Source: Nonomuraea sp. NBC_00507 (lineage in GTDB: Bacteria > Actinomycetota > Actinomycetes > Streptosporangiales > Streptosporangiaceae). From it: DNA of 64,000 nucleotides. This document shows positions 32,742-40,081 of the stretch, one piece after another. A program made the position numbers and the translations under genes. Numbering within the stretch: position 1 is the stretch's first letter; every line of letters starts with the position of its first letter. The notes under the pieces were generated by a model. The model saw nothing but the letters and a program-made list of their open reading frames with translations. It did no database searches and was not told the DNA's origin. The stretch is from the NCBI RefSeq assembly GCF_036013525.1, contig NZ_CP107853.1, positions 310,001 through 374,000 of the forward strand, written 5' to 3'.

Positions 32742-34397
32742 ATGACCAGGAACGACCCGAGCCGCGACTGGTTCGCCCCACCTCCCGGCCAGCCCGACCA
32801 ACCGCCCGAGCCCGACCAACCGCCGCAGCCCGACCGACCGGCCGACTCCGGCCGGCACCACCAGCAGGCACCGCCGCCGTACGGCCGGTCGGCGCACTCT
32901 GGGCAGCAACCGAGCCACGGGCAGCCTCCCCCAGCGGGGCCGCCATCCCAGCACGACGACCATGGGCATTCGCCGCAATACGGCCAGCCCTCGCAGCATG
33001 GGCAACACCCGGAGTACGGGCAACCTTCACAGCAGGGGCGGCCACCCCAATACGGCCAGCCACCGCAATACGGGCAACCCGCCCAGCACGGCCAGCCACC
33101 GCAGCATGCACGGCCACCGCAGTACGGCCAGCCACCAGAGCATGCACGGGAGCCCCAGTACGGCCAGCCACCGCAGCACGGACAGCCGTCACAGTACGGC
33201 CAGCCACCGCAGCACGGGCAGCCGTCACAGTACGGCCAGCCGCCACAGCAAGGGGAGCCTCCGCAGCACGGGCAGCCCCAGTACGGCCAGCCACCGCAGC
33301 ACGGACAGCCGGCCCAGTACGGCCAGCCACCGCAGCACGGGCAGCCGTCACAGTACGGCCAGCCGCCACAGCAAGGGGAGCCTCCGCAGCACGGGCAGGC
33401 CCAGTACGGCCAGCCACCGCAGCACGGACAGCCGGCCCAGTACGGCCAGCCTCCGCAGCACGGACAGCGGCCGCAGGGTGGCAGCCCTTCACACCCTCAG
33501 CCGCGCCACGGCCAACACCGGCAGCAGCCGGCTCCCGGCCCCAGGATGCCGCCGCGCCGCGGCCCGGATGCCTTCCCGGACCAGCAGGTGTGGCCCCCGG
33601 CGTCGCAGTCCGAGCCCGTCGGCGGCGCCACGCAGCCCTTGCCCGTCGTCCCCGGTGGACCCGGGAATCCGTTCGCCGCCCCCGGCGGGCCCGCGAATCC
33701 ACCCTCCGCCCCCGGCGGGACGGCGCACCCCTCAGCCGCGCCTGGCGGAGGCGCGCCCCCAACTGTGCCGTCCCCCGCGTTCACGCCGCCGCAGCCGCCG
33801 GAAGCCCCCTCTCCGGCCGCGGAGGAGCCCACGCCGCGCAAGCCGCGCACCCTGCTCCTCGGCGTGAGCGCGCTCGTGGCCTTCGTGCTGGCCTTGGGCA
33901 TACCGACCGGCGACCATTATCTCTTCTTCAAGAGCGGCCAGCCCGACGACATCGTGCACGAGGTCCCCAAGGGTCAGGAGAAGGCCTTCGAGCACGTGTC
34001 ATGGAAGACCTCGATCGAGCCCATGGTGCCCGCGCCGAGCAACACCACGCCCGACAAGCAGTGGCTCAAGATCACCATCACCAGGAAGGCCCTCGACGAC
34101 ACCGGCAAGGTGCTCACCGCCAAGCCGGAGCTGTTCCTGCGGGACAAGCAGGAGCGCACCTGGCAGGTGGAGGTCATGGAGGACAACACCCCGGTGGGTG
34201 AGGACGGTGTGGTCGGCAAGCCGTACTCGTTCACAGCAGGGGCCGTCGTACCCAAAACGGTGGCCGGCGAGGTGGAGCTGCACCTGAGACCGAACACCAC
34301 CTACCGCTCCGACACCCCCACGGACAAGCTCCTGGAGATCAAGCCGGAGGAAGAGGAGAAGGCCAAGCACAAGGACGTGCTGGTGTTCAAGCGGTGA
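32742..34397 (+). CDS. Pro/Gln-repeat cytosolic tail, one helix and exported domain (3 of 3)
   Basis: This 551-residue protein has a very long disordered N-terminal tail (about 1-365) made of QPPQHGQ/SQYGQ-like repeats and then Pro/Ala-rich sequence. One membrane helix (about 367-388, LLLGVSALVAFVLALGI) follows, then an exported domain of about 160 residues with HVSWKTSIEP, AKPELFLRDKQ and ELHLRPNTTY strands. The tail includes a 41-residue internal duplication. It resembles the other two proteins of the set from the helix onward. Its end overlaps the convergent polytopic gene by 11 bp. The Tyr/Gln/Pro repeats could drive condensate formation or serve as an assembly platform. Confidence 0.7.
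   Translation: MTRNDPSRDWFAPPPGQPDQPPEPDQPPQPDRPADSGRHHQQAPPPYGRSAHSGQQPSHGQPPPAGPPSQHDDHGHSPQYGQPSQHGQHPEYGQPSQQGRPPQYGQPPQYGQPAQHGQPPQHARPPQYGQPPEHAREPQYGQPPQHGQPSQYGQPPQHGQPSQYGQPPQQGEPPQHGQPQYGQPPQHGQPAQYGQPPQHGQPSQYGQPPQQGEPPQHGQAQYGQPPQHGQPAQYGQPPQHGQRPQGGSPSHPQPRHGQHRQQPAPGPRMPPRRGPDAFPDQQVWPPASQSEPVGGATQPLPVVPGGPGNPFAAPGGPANPPSAPGGTAHPSAAPGGGAPPTVPSPAFTPPQPPEAPSPAAEEPTPRKPRTLLLGVSALVAFVLALGIPTGDHYLFFKSGQPDDIVHEVPKGQEKAFEHVSWKTSIEPMVPAPSNTTPDKQWLKITITRKALDDTGKVLTAKPELFLRDKQERTWQVEVMEDNTPVGEDGVVGKPYSFTAGAVVPKTVAGEVELHLRPNTTYRSDTPTDKLLEIKPEEEEKAKHKDVLVFKR
33171..33412 (+). repeat. 123-bp internal tandem duplication
   Basis: A unit of 123 bp (41 codons) is repeated, seen for example as AAGGGGAGCCTCCGCAGCA recurring 123 bp apart. 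It encodes two near-identical 41-residue blocks of the QPPQHGQ/QYGQ type inside the tail of the preceding gene. Confidence 0.75.
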
Positions 34398-35706
34398 TGT
34401 CCTCGCCCTGCAGCCGCGCCCTGGTGGCCGCGATGTCGAACGTCGCGGCCAGCACGGAGTAGGCCAGGACGGTCACCACCAGATCCTTGACGAACTCGAC
34501 GGGCCGGCTGACCACGAGCCACATGTACGGCACGTCGGAGCCGATGAGCGTGTTGACCACCCGCTCCAGGTAGTCCGCGCCCACGTGCAGCCCGACATAC
34601 AGCAGGCACATGAGCCCGAACAGCGTGATGCCGCCCTTGACGGTGATCCTGAAGGCGTTGACCACGGGCACCCAGCGCTCCTGGAAACCGCCGATCAGCC
34701 GGTCCGTGGCCCGCTGGGTGAGGTCGTGGCTGCCCTCCAGCCGGTCCATGCCCCGCTCCAGCCGGGTGCCGCGCAGCGCCCTGCGGGTGTCGTCAACCGT
34801 GCCCCCGAAGACCAGCACCGCGATCGCCAGCCAGGTGAGCGGCACGGCCAACGCCTCGATGACGTGCGGCCAGACCTCGCCCACCCATTTCCAGAAGGCT
34901 TCCCAGCCGGGCACGTTCTCCTTGGCGTGCTCCCACGCCTCGCTCGCGCCTCCCACGACCGCCCGATGGGAGGCCCAGTCCTCGCGTGCCTTGGTGACGG
35001 TGAAGATGGCGTTCAGGCCGCAGAACACGAACGCGAACTCCGAGAACGCGGCGGCGATGCCGGAGAACCTGCCCTTGCTCTTCTCGACGAGGTGGCCGAA
35101 GAGCATGCGCATGCAGAAGGTCACGATCATGGCGCCGAGCGAGACCCGCCAGTCGAGGCCGACCAGACCCATCCCGTACGTGACCTCTTCGTTGGTCCCG
35201 TTGGCCAGGTTGTTGAGGATGGGTGTGTAGAAGTTGTCGTCCAGGTTGTGGAACTGGTCCATCGACAGGAAGTCGGAAGCGTCCTTGAGGTAGAGCTCCC
35301 AGGCCAGGTAGACGAGCGCGAAGGAAGGGGCGATCCGGTTGAGCGACACCCAGAACGGCTCGTCCTCCTGCCCATCCTGCTGACGCGCCCGCGTCTCCCA
35401 GAGCACCCGGCGCAGCGACAGGAACATGCCCGTGATGACGGTCATGGAGATCAGGATCACCACGGTCATCAGCGCCAGGGTCACGATCAGGCGGACTTGC
35501 CTGGCGCTCCCGTGCGAGATCTCCGTGGCCGCGTAGAGGAGCGCCCAGCGGGTCAGCTCGCCCGCGGAGAACCACAGGATCAGTGGCAGCGCGCACTTCC
35601 CCGCGAGGCGTAGTGCGTGCAGGGGCAGCGAGTACGGCGAGGGCATCCGCTGAGCCGGCGTGGGCCCTGGTTGGGGCGGCGCCATCACACCTGTCGAACC
35701 GGACAT
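34387..35706 (-). CDS. Polytopic membrane protein of unknown function
   Basis: This 439-residue protein has about six or seven membrane helices (roughly 35-60, 71-97, 120-142, 185-210, 300-322, 370-395 and 405-430) and a cytosolic stretch with charged residues near 330-355. The start is the ATG at 35706 because TACGAT lies exactly 7 nt upstream (leaderless); the longer frame to 36156 runs through the neighbouring XRE-cupin gene. It is convergent with, and overlaps by 11 bp, the Pro/Gln-repeat gene. I do not recognise a family. Context suggests it is part of the 26-36 kb membrane/ATPase block. Confidence 0.65.
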   Translation of the reverse strand: MSGSTGVMAPPQPGPTPAQRMPSPYSLPLHALRLAGKCALPLILWFSAGELTRWALLYAATEISHGSARQVRLIVTLALMTVVILISMTVITGMFLSLRRVLWETRARQQDGQEDEPFWVSLNRIAPSFALVYLAWELYLKDASDFLSMDQFHNLDDNFYTPILNNLANGTNEEVTYGMGLVGLDWRVSLGAMIVTFCMRMLFGHLVEKSKGRFSGIAAAFSEFAFVFCGLNAIFTVTKAREDWASHRAVVGGASEAWEHAKENVPGWEAFWKWVGEVWPHVIEALAVPLTWLAIAVLVFGGTVDDTRRALRGTRLERGMDRLEGSHDLTQRATDRLIGGFQERWVPVVNAFRITVKGGITLFGLMCLLYVGLHVGADYLERVVNTLIGSDVPYMWLVVSRPVEFVKDLVVTVLAYSVLAATFDIAATRARLQGEDITA

Positions 35707-35713
35707 CTGTGGA

Positions 35714-35719
35714 ATCGTA
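35714..35719 (-). promoter_or_regulatory. Polytopic protein gene -10 element, leaderless
   Basis: On the minus strand TACGAT is followed by 7 nt and the ATG at 35706. Confidence 0.45.
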
Positions 35720-35845
35720 TCGGTCTGTCCCTCGCGTCGCAGCCGCAACCCGAGAAAGCCGTATCGACCATCCACGTCCCTGAGCAGTGACAAAAGAATT
35801 ATCGGGAGGAGAATGCCCGCGACGCGGCGCGCCGTCTGTTGCACC

Positions 35846-36403
35846 ATGACGGGTATGGAGCCGCTGCCCGCCTTAGACGCCGACCCTCGCGTGGTGGGAG
35901 ACCGGCTGCGGCGGCTGCGGCAGGAGCGCGGGGTCTCGCTGTCCGAGCTCGCCAAGCGGGCCGGCATCGGCAAGGCCACCCTGTCCGGGGTCGAGACGGG
36001 CACGCTCAGCCCGACCCTGGAGACGCTCTGGGCGATCACGGCGCAGCTCGGCGTGCCGATCGGAGCCATTCTCGAACCGCCGCCCGAGCCGCAGATCATG
36101 CGGGGCACGGCGATGGAGGCCGAGCTGCTCGAGGTGTTCGAGGACGACCGGGTCACGTACGAGCTCTACCGCGTACGCGTCCCGCCCGGCCTCACGCAGA
36201 CCTCACCCGCGCACCACGAGGGCGTGACCGAGCACGTGACGGTCTTCAGCGGCACGCTGAGCGCCGGCCCGATCAAGGAGCCGCTGACGGCCGGGCCCGG
36301 GGATCACATCTCGTGGCGCTCGGACGTGCCGCACGGCTACCGCGCGCACGGCCCCGACATCGTCCGCGCCACGCTCCTGATGCGTTACCCCGCCAAACCC
36401 TGA
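35846..36403 (+). CDS. XRE family regulator with cupin domain
   Basis: This 185-residue protein has an N-terminal XRE HTH (about 13-70: VGDRLRRLRQERGVSLSEL, then GIGKATLSGVETG) and a C-terminal cupin barrel (about 95-180) with HHEGVTEHVTVFSGTL and PGDHISWRSDVPHGY. Such proteins sense a small metabolite through the barrel. ATG 35846 is used; ATG 35855 is also possible. It is convergent with and overlaps the ogt-ada gene by 19 bp. Target genes are not apparent. Confidence 0.85.
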   Translation: MTGMEPLPALDADPRVVGDRLRRLRQERGVSLSELAKRAGIGKATLSGVETGTLSPTLETLWAITAQLGVPIGAILEPPPEPQIMRGTAMEAELLEVFEDDRVTYELYRVRVPPGLTQTSPAHHEGVTEHVTVFSGTLSAGPIKEPLTAGPGDHISWRSDVPHGYRAHGPDIVRATLLMRYPAKP

Positions 36404-37227
36404 GACTCCGCCAACCCCTGGGCGGGACGGCAGGTGCGGCAGGGGCGGTAGCCGGCGGCCCTGGCCTGGGCGAGGGTGCGGAAGCCGTGCCGGTGTGCGG
36501 GCGTGATGCGCCTGGCGTTGTGGCAGGTCGGGAAGCAGACGACGCCCGTGGTGTCGCTGGCCAGGTAGAACACCCGCTCCCCGGCCAGGCGCCGCAGCCG
36601 CTCCAGATCGACGCCCTCGGCCAGCAGCAGCCGCTCCTTGGCCGCCGCACCGAAGACGTAGTCGCCTGCCGCGCCGTCCGACCTGGTGACCCTGTGGCAC
36701 GGGACCAGCAGCGGCACCGGGTTGGTCGCCAGGGCCGTGCCCACCGCGCGCACGGCCCTGGGCCGGCCGATTCGTGCGGCGATCCACGCATAGGGGCGTA
36801 CCTCGCCCCGGGGGATCGTGCGCGCCGCCTCCAGCACGTCGCGCTGGAAGTCGCTCACCCCGCGCAGATCCAGCCGCACCCCGGAGGCACGGCCGGTACG
36901 CAACGCGGGCAGCAGGCCGGCGGGCGGCCTGGCGCGAGCTCCGGCAGGCAGCAGCGGCCGGGCGGAGCTCGCGAACCGGGCTCTGTATGCCTCCGCGAAG
37001 CCAGGGCCCGCGTGCACGTAGGCGACACCCTGATCGGTGAACGCGACGCTCAGCTCGCCCAGGGGACCGGGCACGCGCATCCAGCGGGCGGCGATCCTGC
37101 CGAGCAGCCCGTCCGGCGCATCGACGGCCAGCGCCGCCAGCCCGGCCAGCAAGCGGTCCTCGGTCGACGGGCCTGCGGGCAAGGGGTCCTCGGTCGACGG
37201 GCCTGCGGGCATGTGGTCCTCGGTCAT
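36385..37227 (-). CDS. Ogt-Ada fusion: O6-alkylguanine transferase with C-terminal Ada zinc domain
   Basis: This 280-residue protein combines two alkyl acceptors. The methylguanine methyltransferase domain (about 45-200) carries the acceptor PCHR in LLVPCHRV, preceded by FQRDVLEAARTIPRGEV. The C-terminal Ada-type zinc domain (about 215-265) has CFPTC and CRTC spaced as in E. coli Ada, where one cysteine takes methyl groups from phosphotriesters. In E. coli Ada the zinc domain comes first, so the order here is inverted. There is no AraC domain. The N-terminus has a 10-residue repeat. Its ATG overlaps the sigma factor stop (ATGA). Confidence 0.88.
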   Translation of the reverse strand: MTEDHMPAGPSTEDPLPAGPSTEDRLLAGLAALAVDAPDGLLGRIAARWMRVPGPLGELSVAFTDQGVAYVHAGPGFAEAYRARFASSARPLLPAGARARPPAGLLPALRTGRASGVRLDLRGVSDFQRDVLEAARTIPRGEVRPYAWIAARIGRPRAVRAVGTALATNPVPLLVPCHRVTRSDGAAGDYVFGAAAKERLLLAEGVDLERLRRLAGERVFYLASDTTGVVCFPTCHNARRITPAHRHGFRTLAQARAAGYRPCRTCRPAQGLAESQGLAG

Positions 37228-37229
37228 TG
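37151..37229 (-). repeat. 30-bp tandem repeat in ogt-ada 5' end
   Basis: Two full copies (37151-37180 and 37181-37210) and one partial copy encode the AGPSTEDPLP-type decapeptide at the N-terminus of the fusion protein. Confidence 0.75.
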
Positions 37230-37775
37230 GGCACCTCCCATGGCGCGCAGCCGCCGCAGCCCTCGCGACACGTGCGACTTGACCGTGCCCTGCGGGATCT
37301 TGAGCACGGTGGCGATCTCGCTGACGGGCAGGTCGACGACGTGCCTGAGCACTACCGCGGCCCGCTGCTCCTCGGGCAACTGACGCAGCAACTCGGCCAG
37401 CTCGTCGCCGGTCTCGCGCCGCACCGCGGCCGCCTCGACGTCCTGGCCGGGATCGACGGCCTCCACCGGCTCGTCGCGCAGGTCGGGCGGCGGCGTACGG
37501 GCCTTGGTCCGAGCCCAGTTACGCCAGAGGTTCATCAGCACCGTCATCAGCCACGGCCGCGGCTGCAGCGCGGCGAGGCGGTCGCGGTCGTAACCGGCCA
37601 GCGCCCGGTACGCCCGCAGGAACGCCTCCGCCGTCAGGTCCTCGGCGCAGGCCCACCGCCCGCTCAACCGCAATGCGGTCGAGAAGACGAGGGTGCGGTA
37701 AGCGGCGTACATCTCGGCGAACCCCTCGTCGAGGTCGTCGAGGAGCGCCTTGCACACCGGATCTATCGAGCTCAC
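37224..37775 (-). CDS. ECF family RNA polymerase sigma factor
   Basis: This 183-residue sigma-70 family protein has region 2 (about 20-90, with the FAEMYAAYRTLVFSTALRLSG core) and region 4 (about 120-180, VVLRHVVDLPVSEIATVLKIPQGTVKSHVSRGLRRL). The GTG at 37775 is the best start; no ATG is nearby. No anti-sigma gene is adjacent. Its stop overlaps the start of the Ogt-Ada gene by 4 bp, so it is expected to be co-expressed with, and perhaps to control, alkylation repair. Confidence 0.88.
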   Translation of the reverse strand: MSSIDPVCKALLDDLDEGFAEMYAAYRTLVFSTALRLSGRWACAEDLTAEAFLRAYRALAGYDRDRLAALQPRPWLMTVLMNLWRNWARTKARTPPPDLRDEPVEAVDPGQDVEAAAVRRETGDELAELLRQLPEEQRAAVVLRHVVDLPVSEIATVLKIPQGTVKSHVSRGLRRLRAMGGAQ

Positions 37776-37817
37776 GTAACGTACAACACCGCCCGGCCCC
37801 GATCGGTTGCACGCGAA

Positions 37818-37846
37818 AGGGCCCGCGTCCGAAAAACGCGGGCCCT
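37818..37846 (-). terminator. Terminator of DUF1416 operon
   Basis: A perfect 11-bp GC-rich stem (37818-37828 with 37836-37846, loop CCGAAAA) is followed on the minus strand by TTT. It lies 18 bp beyond the DUF1416 stop and isolates the sulfur operon from the ECF gene. Confidence 0.8.
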
Positions 37847-37863
37847 CACGACGCCTGTGGCGG

Positions 37864-38163
37864 TCAGACGGCGACGGCGAGCTGGGCGACCTCACCCAGC
37901 TTGGCCTCCACCTGGATGTCCCTGGTGACGCCGCCGCCCGCGATGATGCGGACGGTCCAGTCGCCGGGAGCGGCGAAGAAGCGGAAGACGCCGTCCTCGG
38001 ACACGACGACCTCGCCGGTGAACTCGCCCGAGTGGTCGAGCAGCCGCGCGTAGGCGGTGCCCGCGCCGGTCACCACGCCCTGGATCACGGCCTGGTTGGA
38101 CAGATCGATCCCGGCCGGCAGCGCAATGGTCTGCTCCGGCGCTCCGCAACCCTGTGCAGTCAT
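37864..38163 (-). CDS. DUF1416 domain-containing protein (SseC-like)
   Basis: This 99-residue protein is a single DUF1416 domain, a beta sandwich distantly like carboxypeptidase regulatory domains (AVIQGVVTGAGTAYARLLD and FRFFAAPGDWTVRII). It is nearly always encoded next to a thiosulfate sulfurtransferase in actinobacteria (SseC of mycobacteria). Its ATG overlaps the sseA stop by 1 bp. The N-terminal CGAPEQT has one Cys. Its function in sulfur metabolism is unknown. Confidence 0.88.
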   Translation of the reverse strand: MTAQGCGAPEQTIALPAGIDLSNQAVIQGVVTGAGTAYARLLDHSGEFTGEVVVSEDGVFRFFAAPGDWTVRIIAGGGVTRDIQVEAKLGEVAQLAVAV

Positions 38164-39002
38164 TAGCGGGCCTCCCCCAGCTCGATCGGCACGCCCACGA
38201 GCGAGCCGTATTCGGTCCACGAACCGTCGTAGTTCTTGACGTTGTCCTGCTCGAGCAGCTCGTGCAGCACGAACCACGTGTGCGCCGAGCGCTCGCCGAT
38301 GCGGCAGTAGGCGATGGTGTCCTTGCCGAAGTCGACCCCGGCCTCCTGGTAGAGGGTGCGCAGGTCGTCGTCGGACTTGAACGTCCCGTCGTCGTTGGCC
38401 GCCTTGGACCACGGGATGTTGCGGGCGGTCGGCACGTGGCCCGCGCGCTGCGCCTGCTCCTGCGGCAGGTGAGCGGGGGCGAGCAGCTTGCCGGTGAACT
38501 CGTCGGGCGAGCGCACGTCGACCAGGTTGAGCTTGCCGATGGCGCCGACCACGTCGTCGCGGAAGGCGCGGATCGCCGGGTCCTGCTCCTGGGCGGCATA
38601 CTGCGTCTTGGGCCGCTGCGGCACGTCCTTGACCAGCTCGCGGGAGTCGAGCTCCCACTTCTTGCGGCCGCCGTCGAGCAGCTTCACGTTCTCGTGGCCG
38701 TAGAGCTTGAAGTACCAGTACGCATAAGAGGCGAACCAGTTGTTGTTGCCGCCGTAAAGCACGACGGTGTCATCGTTGGAGATGCCGCGGTCCGACAGCA
38801 GGGCCTCGAAACCGGTCTTGTCCACGAAATCGCGGCGGACCGGGTCCTGCAGGTCCTGCCGCCAGTCAACCTTCACGGCGCCACGGATGTGGCCCTTGTC
38901 GTAGGCGCTGACGTCCTCATCGACCTCGACGAGAACGACGCCGGGCGTGTCGAGGTTGGCCTCGACCCAGTCAGCGTCCACCAGGGCGGCGGAGCGGCTC
39001 AT
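38163..39002 (-). CDS. sseA: Thiosulfate sulfurtransferase (two-domain rhodanese)
   Basis: This 279-residue enzyme has tandem rhodanese domains, inactive (about 1-130) and active (about 145-279). The catalytic loop is CRIGERS in the second domain, of the thiosulfate sulfurtransferase type (CxxGxR). It moves sulfane sulfur from thiosulfate to cyanide or thiols. The ATG at 39002 overlaps the DUF4395 stop by 4 bp. It belongs to the operon DUF4395-sseA-DUF1416, controlled by the leader peptide upstream. Equivalents are CysA2/CysA3 in mycobacteria. Confidence 0.92.
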   Translation of the reverse strand: MSRSAALVDADWVEANLDTPGVVLVEVDEDVSAYDKGHIRGAVKVDWRQDLQDPVRRDFVDKTGFEALLSDRGISNDDTVVLYGGNNNWFASYAYWYFKLYGHENVKLLDGGRKKWELDSRELVKDVPQRPKTQYAAQEQDPAIRAFRDDVVGAIGKLNLVDVRSPDEFTGKLLAPAHLPQEQAQRAGHVPTARNIPWSKAANDDGTFKSDDDLRTLYQEAGVDFGKDTIAYCRIGERSAHTWFVLHELLEQDNVKNYDGSWTEYGSLVGVPIELGEAR

Positions 39003-39412
39003 TTGGGTACCTCCATGTTGGCAGCGGGCAGTAGTCGGCGAATGAGCAGGTACATCTCGCAGCCAAGGCAGAATCCGAAGGCTGCGTTGAGGAAGGCGGC
39101 GAGGAGAGCCGCGGCCGTGGCCACGAGGGCCAGCGGCATGATCCCGGCGACATATCCGGCCAGGCCCGCGACCGCGAAGACCAGCCCCACCCCCTGCGCG
39201 AACCGCGGCGGGCGGGCGTCCTCGGTCTCCTTCGGAGCACTCTTGACGAGCGCCTTGAAGAGCATCGTGTACGGCGAGCGCCCCGCGGCTCCGAGCGCGA
39301 AGACCGCCACCTGAGCGGCGAGCAGCCAGGCACTCTGGGTCACCAGGACGAAGACGAGGACCACGGTTGTGATGGCCGCGCCGAAGCGCAGCGCTCTAGG
39401 ATCGGCACGCAT
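38999..39412 (-). CDS. DUF4395 membrane protein
   Basis: This 137-residue protein has four hydrophobic helices (about 8-28, 29-45, 75-95 and 95-115) and a CxxC in FCLGCEMYLLIRRL near the C-terminus. DUF4395 proteins often precede or are fused to rhodanese/thioredoxin genes, and may be membrane sulfur or redox carriers. GTG/ATG start at 39412 (MRADPRALRFG) has AGGAGC upstream. It is translationally coupled to sseA. Confidence 0.82.
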   Translation of the reverse strand: MRADPRALRFGAAITTVVLVFVLVTQSAWLLAAQVAVFALGAAGRSPYTMLFKALVKSAPKETEDARPPRFAQGVGLVFAVAGLAGYVAGIMPLALVATAAALLAAFLNAAFGFCLGCEMYLLIRRLLPAANMEVPK

Positions 39413-39470
39413 CGTGGGATGCTCCTGAAGGGGTCGATTTGGGGCGGATCCAGTCCGCGCGAGATCGTCC

Positions 39471-39554
39471 TCAGGCAGCGCGACAGAGCGAGGTGGTCAC
39501 GCGGCAGAAATCAACCGCGCGCCGCTTCGTGAGCAGCTCTGTCGTTGGGTTCAT
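39471..39554 (-). CDS. Cysteine-containing leader peptide of sulfur operon
   Basis: This 27-residue ORF begins MNPTTELLTKRRAVDF and continues CRVTTSLCRAA. It matches the actinobacterial putative leader peptide type seen upstream of cysteine and sulfate assimilation genes (basic core, Cys-Arg near the end). It lies 58 bp before the DUF4395 gene and is itself leaderless, with its ATG 7 nt after TAGTGT. Its two Cys codons could sense Cys-tRNA supply through ribosome pausing. Regulation is inferred from family knowledge; no clear terminator was recognised between it and DUF4395. Confidence 0.72.
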   Translation of the reverse strand: MNPTTELLTKRRAVDFCRVTTSLCRAA

Positions 39555-39561
39555 GCGGATG

Positions 39562-39590
39562 ACACTACTCGGCGTCTCGTCATCTGTCAC
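39562..39590 (-). promoter_or_regulatory. Promoter of sulfur operon leader
   Basis: On the minus strand GTGACA (39585-39590) and TAGTGT (39562-39567) are 17 nt apart, and the leader-peptide ATG follows by 7 nt. Confidence 0.6.
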
Positions 39591-39634
39591 ATCTGGTCCG
39601 ATTGATGAGACAACTCGTGAGACAACCGTTGCCG

Positions 39635-40054
39635 TCACGAGGCTGGTACGGCCGCCGCGAGCGCCGCCAGCACGTCGGCCTTGCGCGGCTGGCCGGAGGC
39701 CCTTTTCACGATATTCCCTGCGGCGTCGAGCACCAGGACGGTCGGCGTGCGCATGACGTCCAGCCGGCGCACCAGGTCCAGCCGCGACTCGGCGTCGATC
39801 TCGATGTGACTCACCCCGGGCACGAGCTCACTGACGTCGGCGAGGATCCGCCTGGTCGCCCGGCACGGCTGGCAGAACGCGGTCGAGAACTGCACCAGCG
39901 TCGCCCGCTCCCCCAACCCGGCTCCGAGATCGCCCGCGGACAACCGATCCTGCGCGGAGCCCGTGTCACGCACGCGTCCGTTGCGGCGCAGGAACACCAC
40001 CCCGATCACCGTTCCGAGCGCCAGCGTCACCAGCGCAACCCACAAACCCGTCAC
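39635..40054 (-). CDS. Membrane-anchored thioredoxin-like protein
   Basis: This 139-residue protein has an N-terminal signal anchor (about 3-22) and a thioredoxin fold with the active-site motif CQPC in FSTAFCQPCRATRRIL and cis-Pro in MRTPTVLVLD. The equivalent in M. tuberculosis (Rv0816c, ThiX) sits next to CysA2 as here. It probably reduces disulfides or handles sulfane sulfur at the membrane. It is followed by the leader-peptide promoter on the same strand. Confidence 0.85.
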   Translation of the reverse strand: MTGLWVALVTLALGTVIGVVFLRRNGRVRDTGSAQDRLSAGDLGAGLGERATLVQFSTAFCQPCRATRRILADVSELVPGVSHIEIDAESRLDLVRRLDVMRTPTVLVLDAAGNIVKRASGQPRKADVLAALAAAVPAS

Positions 40055-40081
40055 GCATGGTGCAACCGCCCGCGGCCGCGG

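Noticed and set aside
33000..33480. Repeats as a CRISPR or intergenic array
   Set aside because: They are in frame inside a coding region and encode a Pro/Gln tail.
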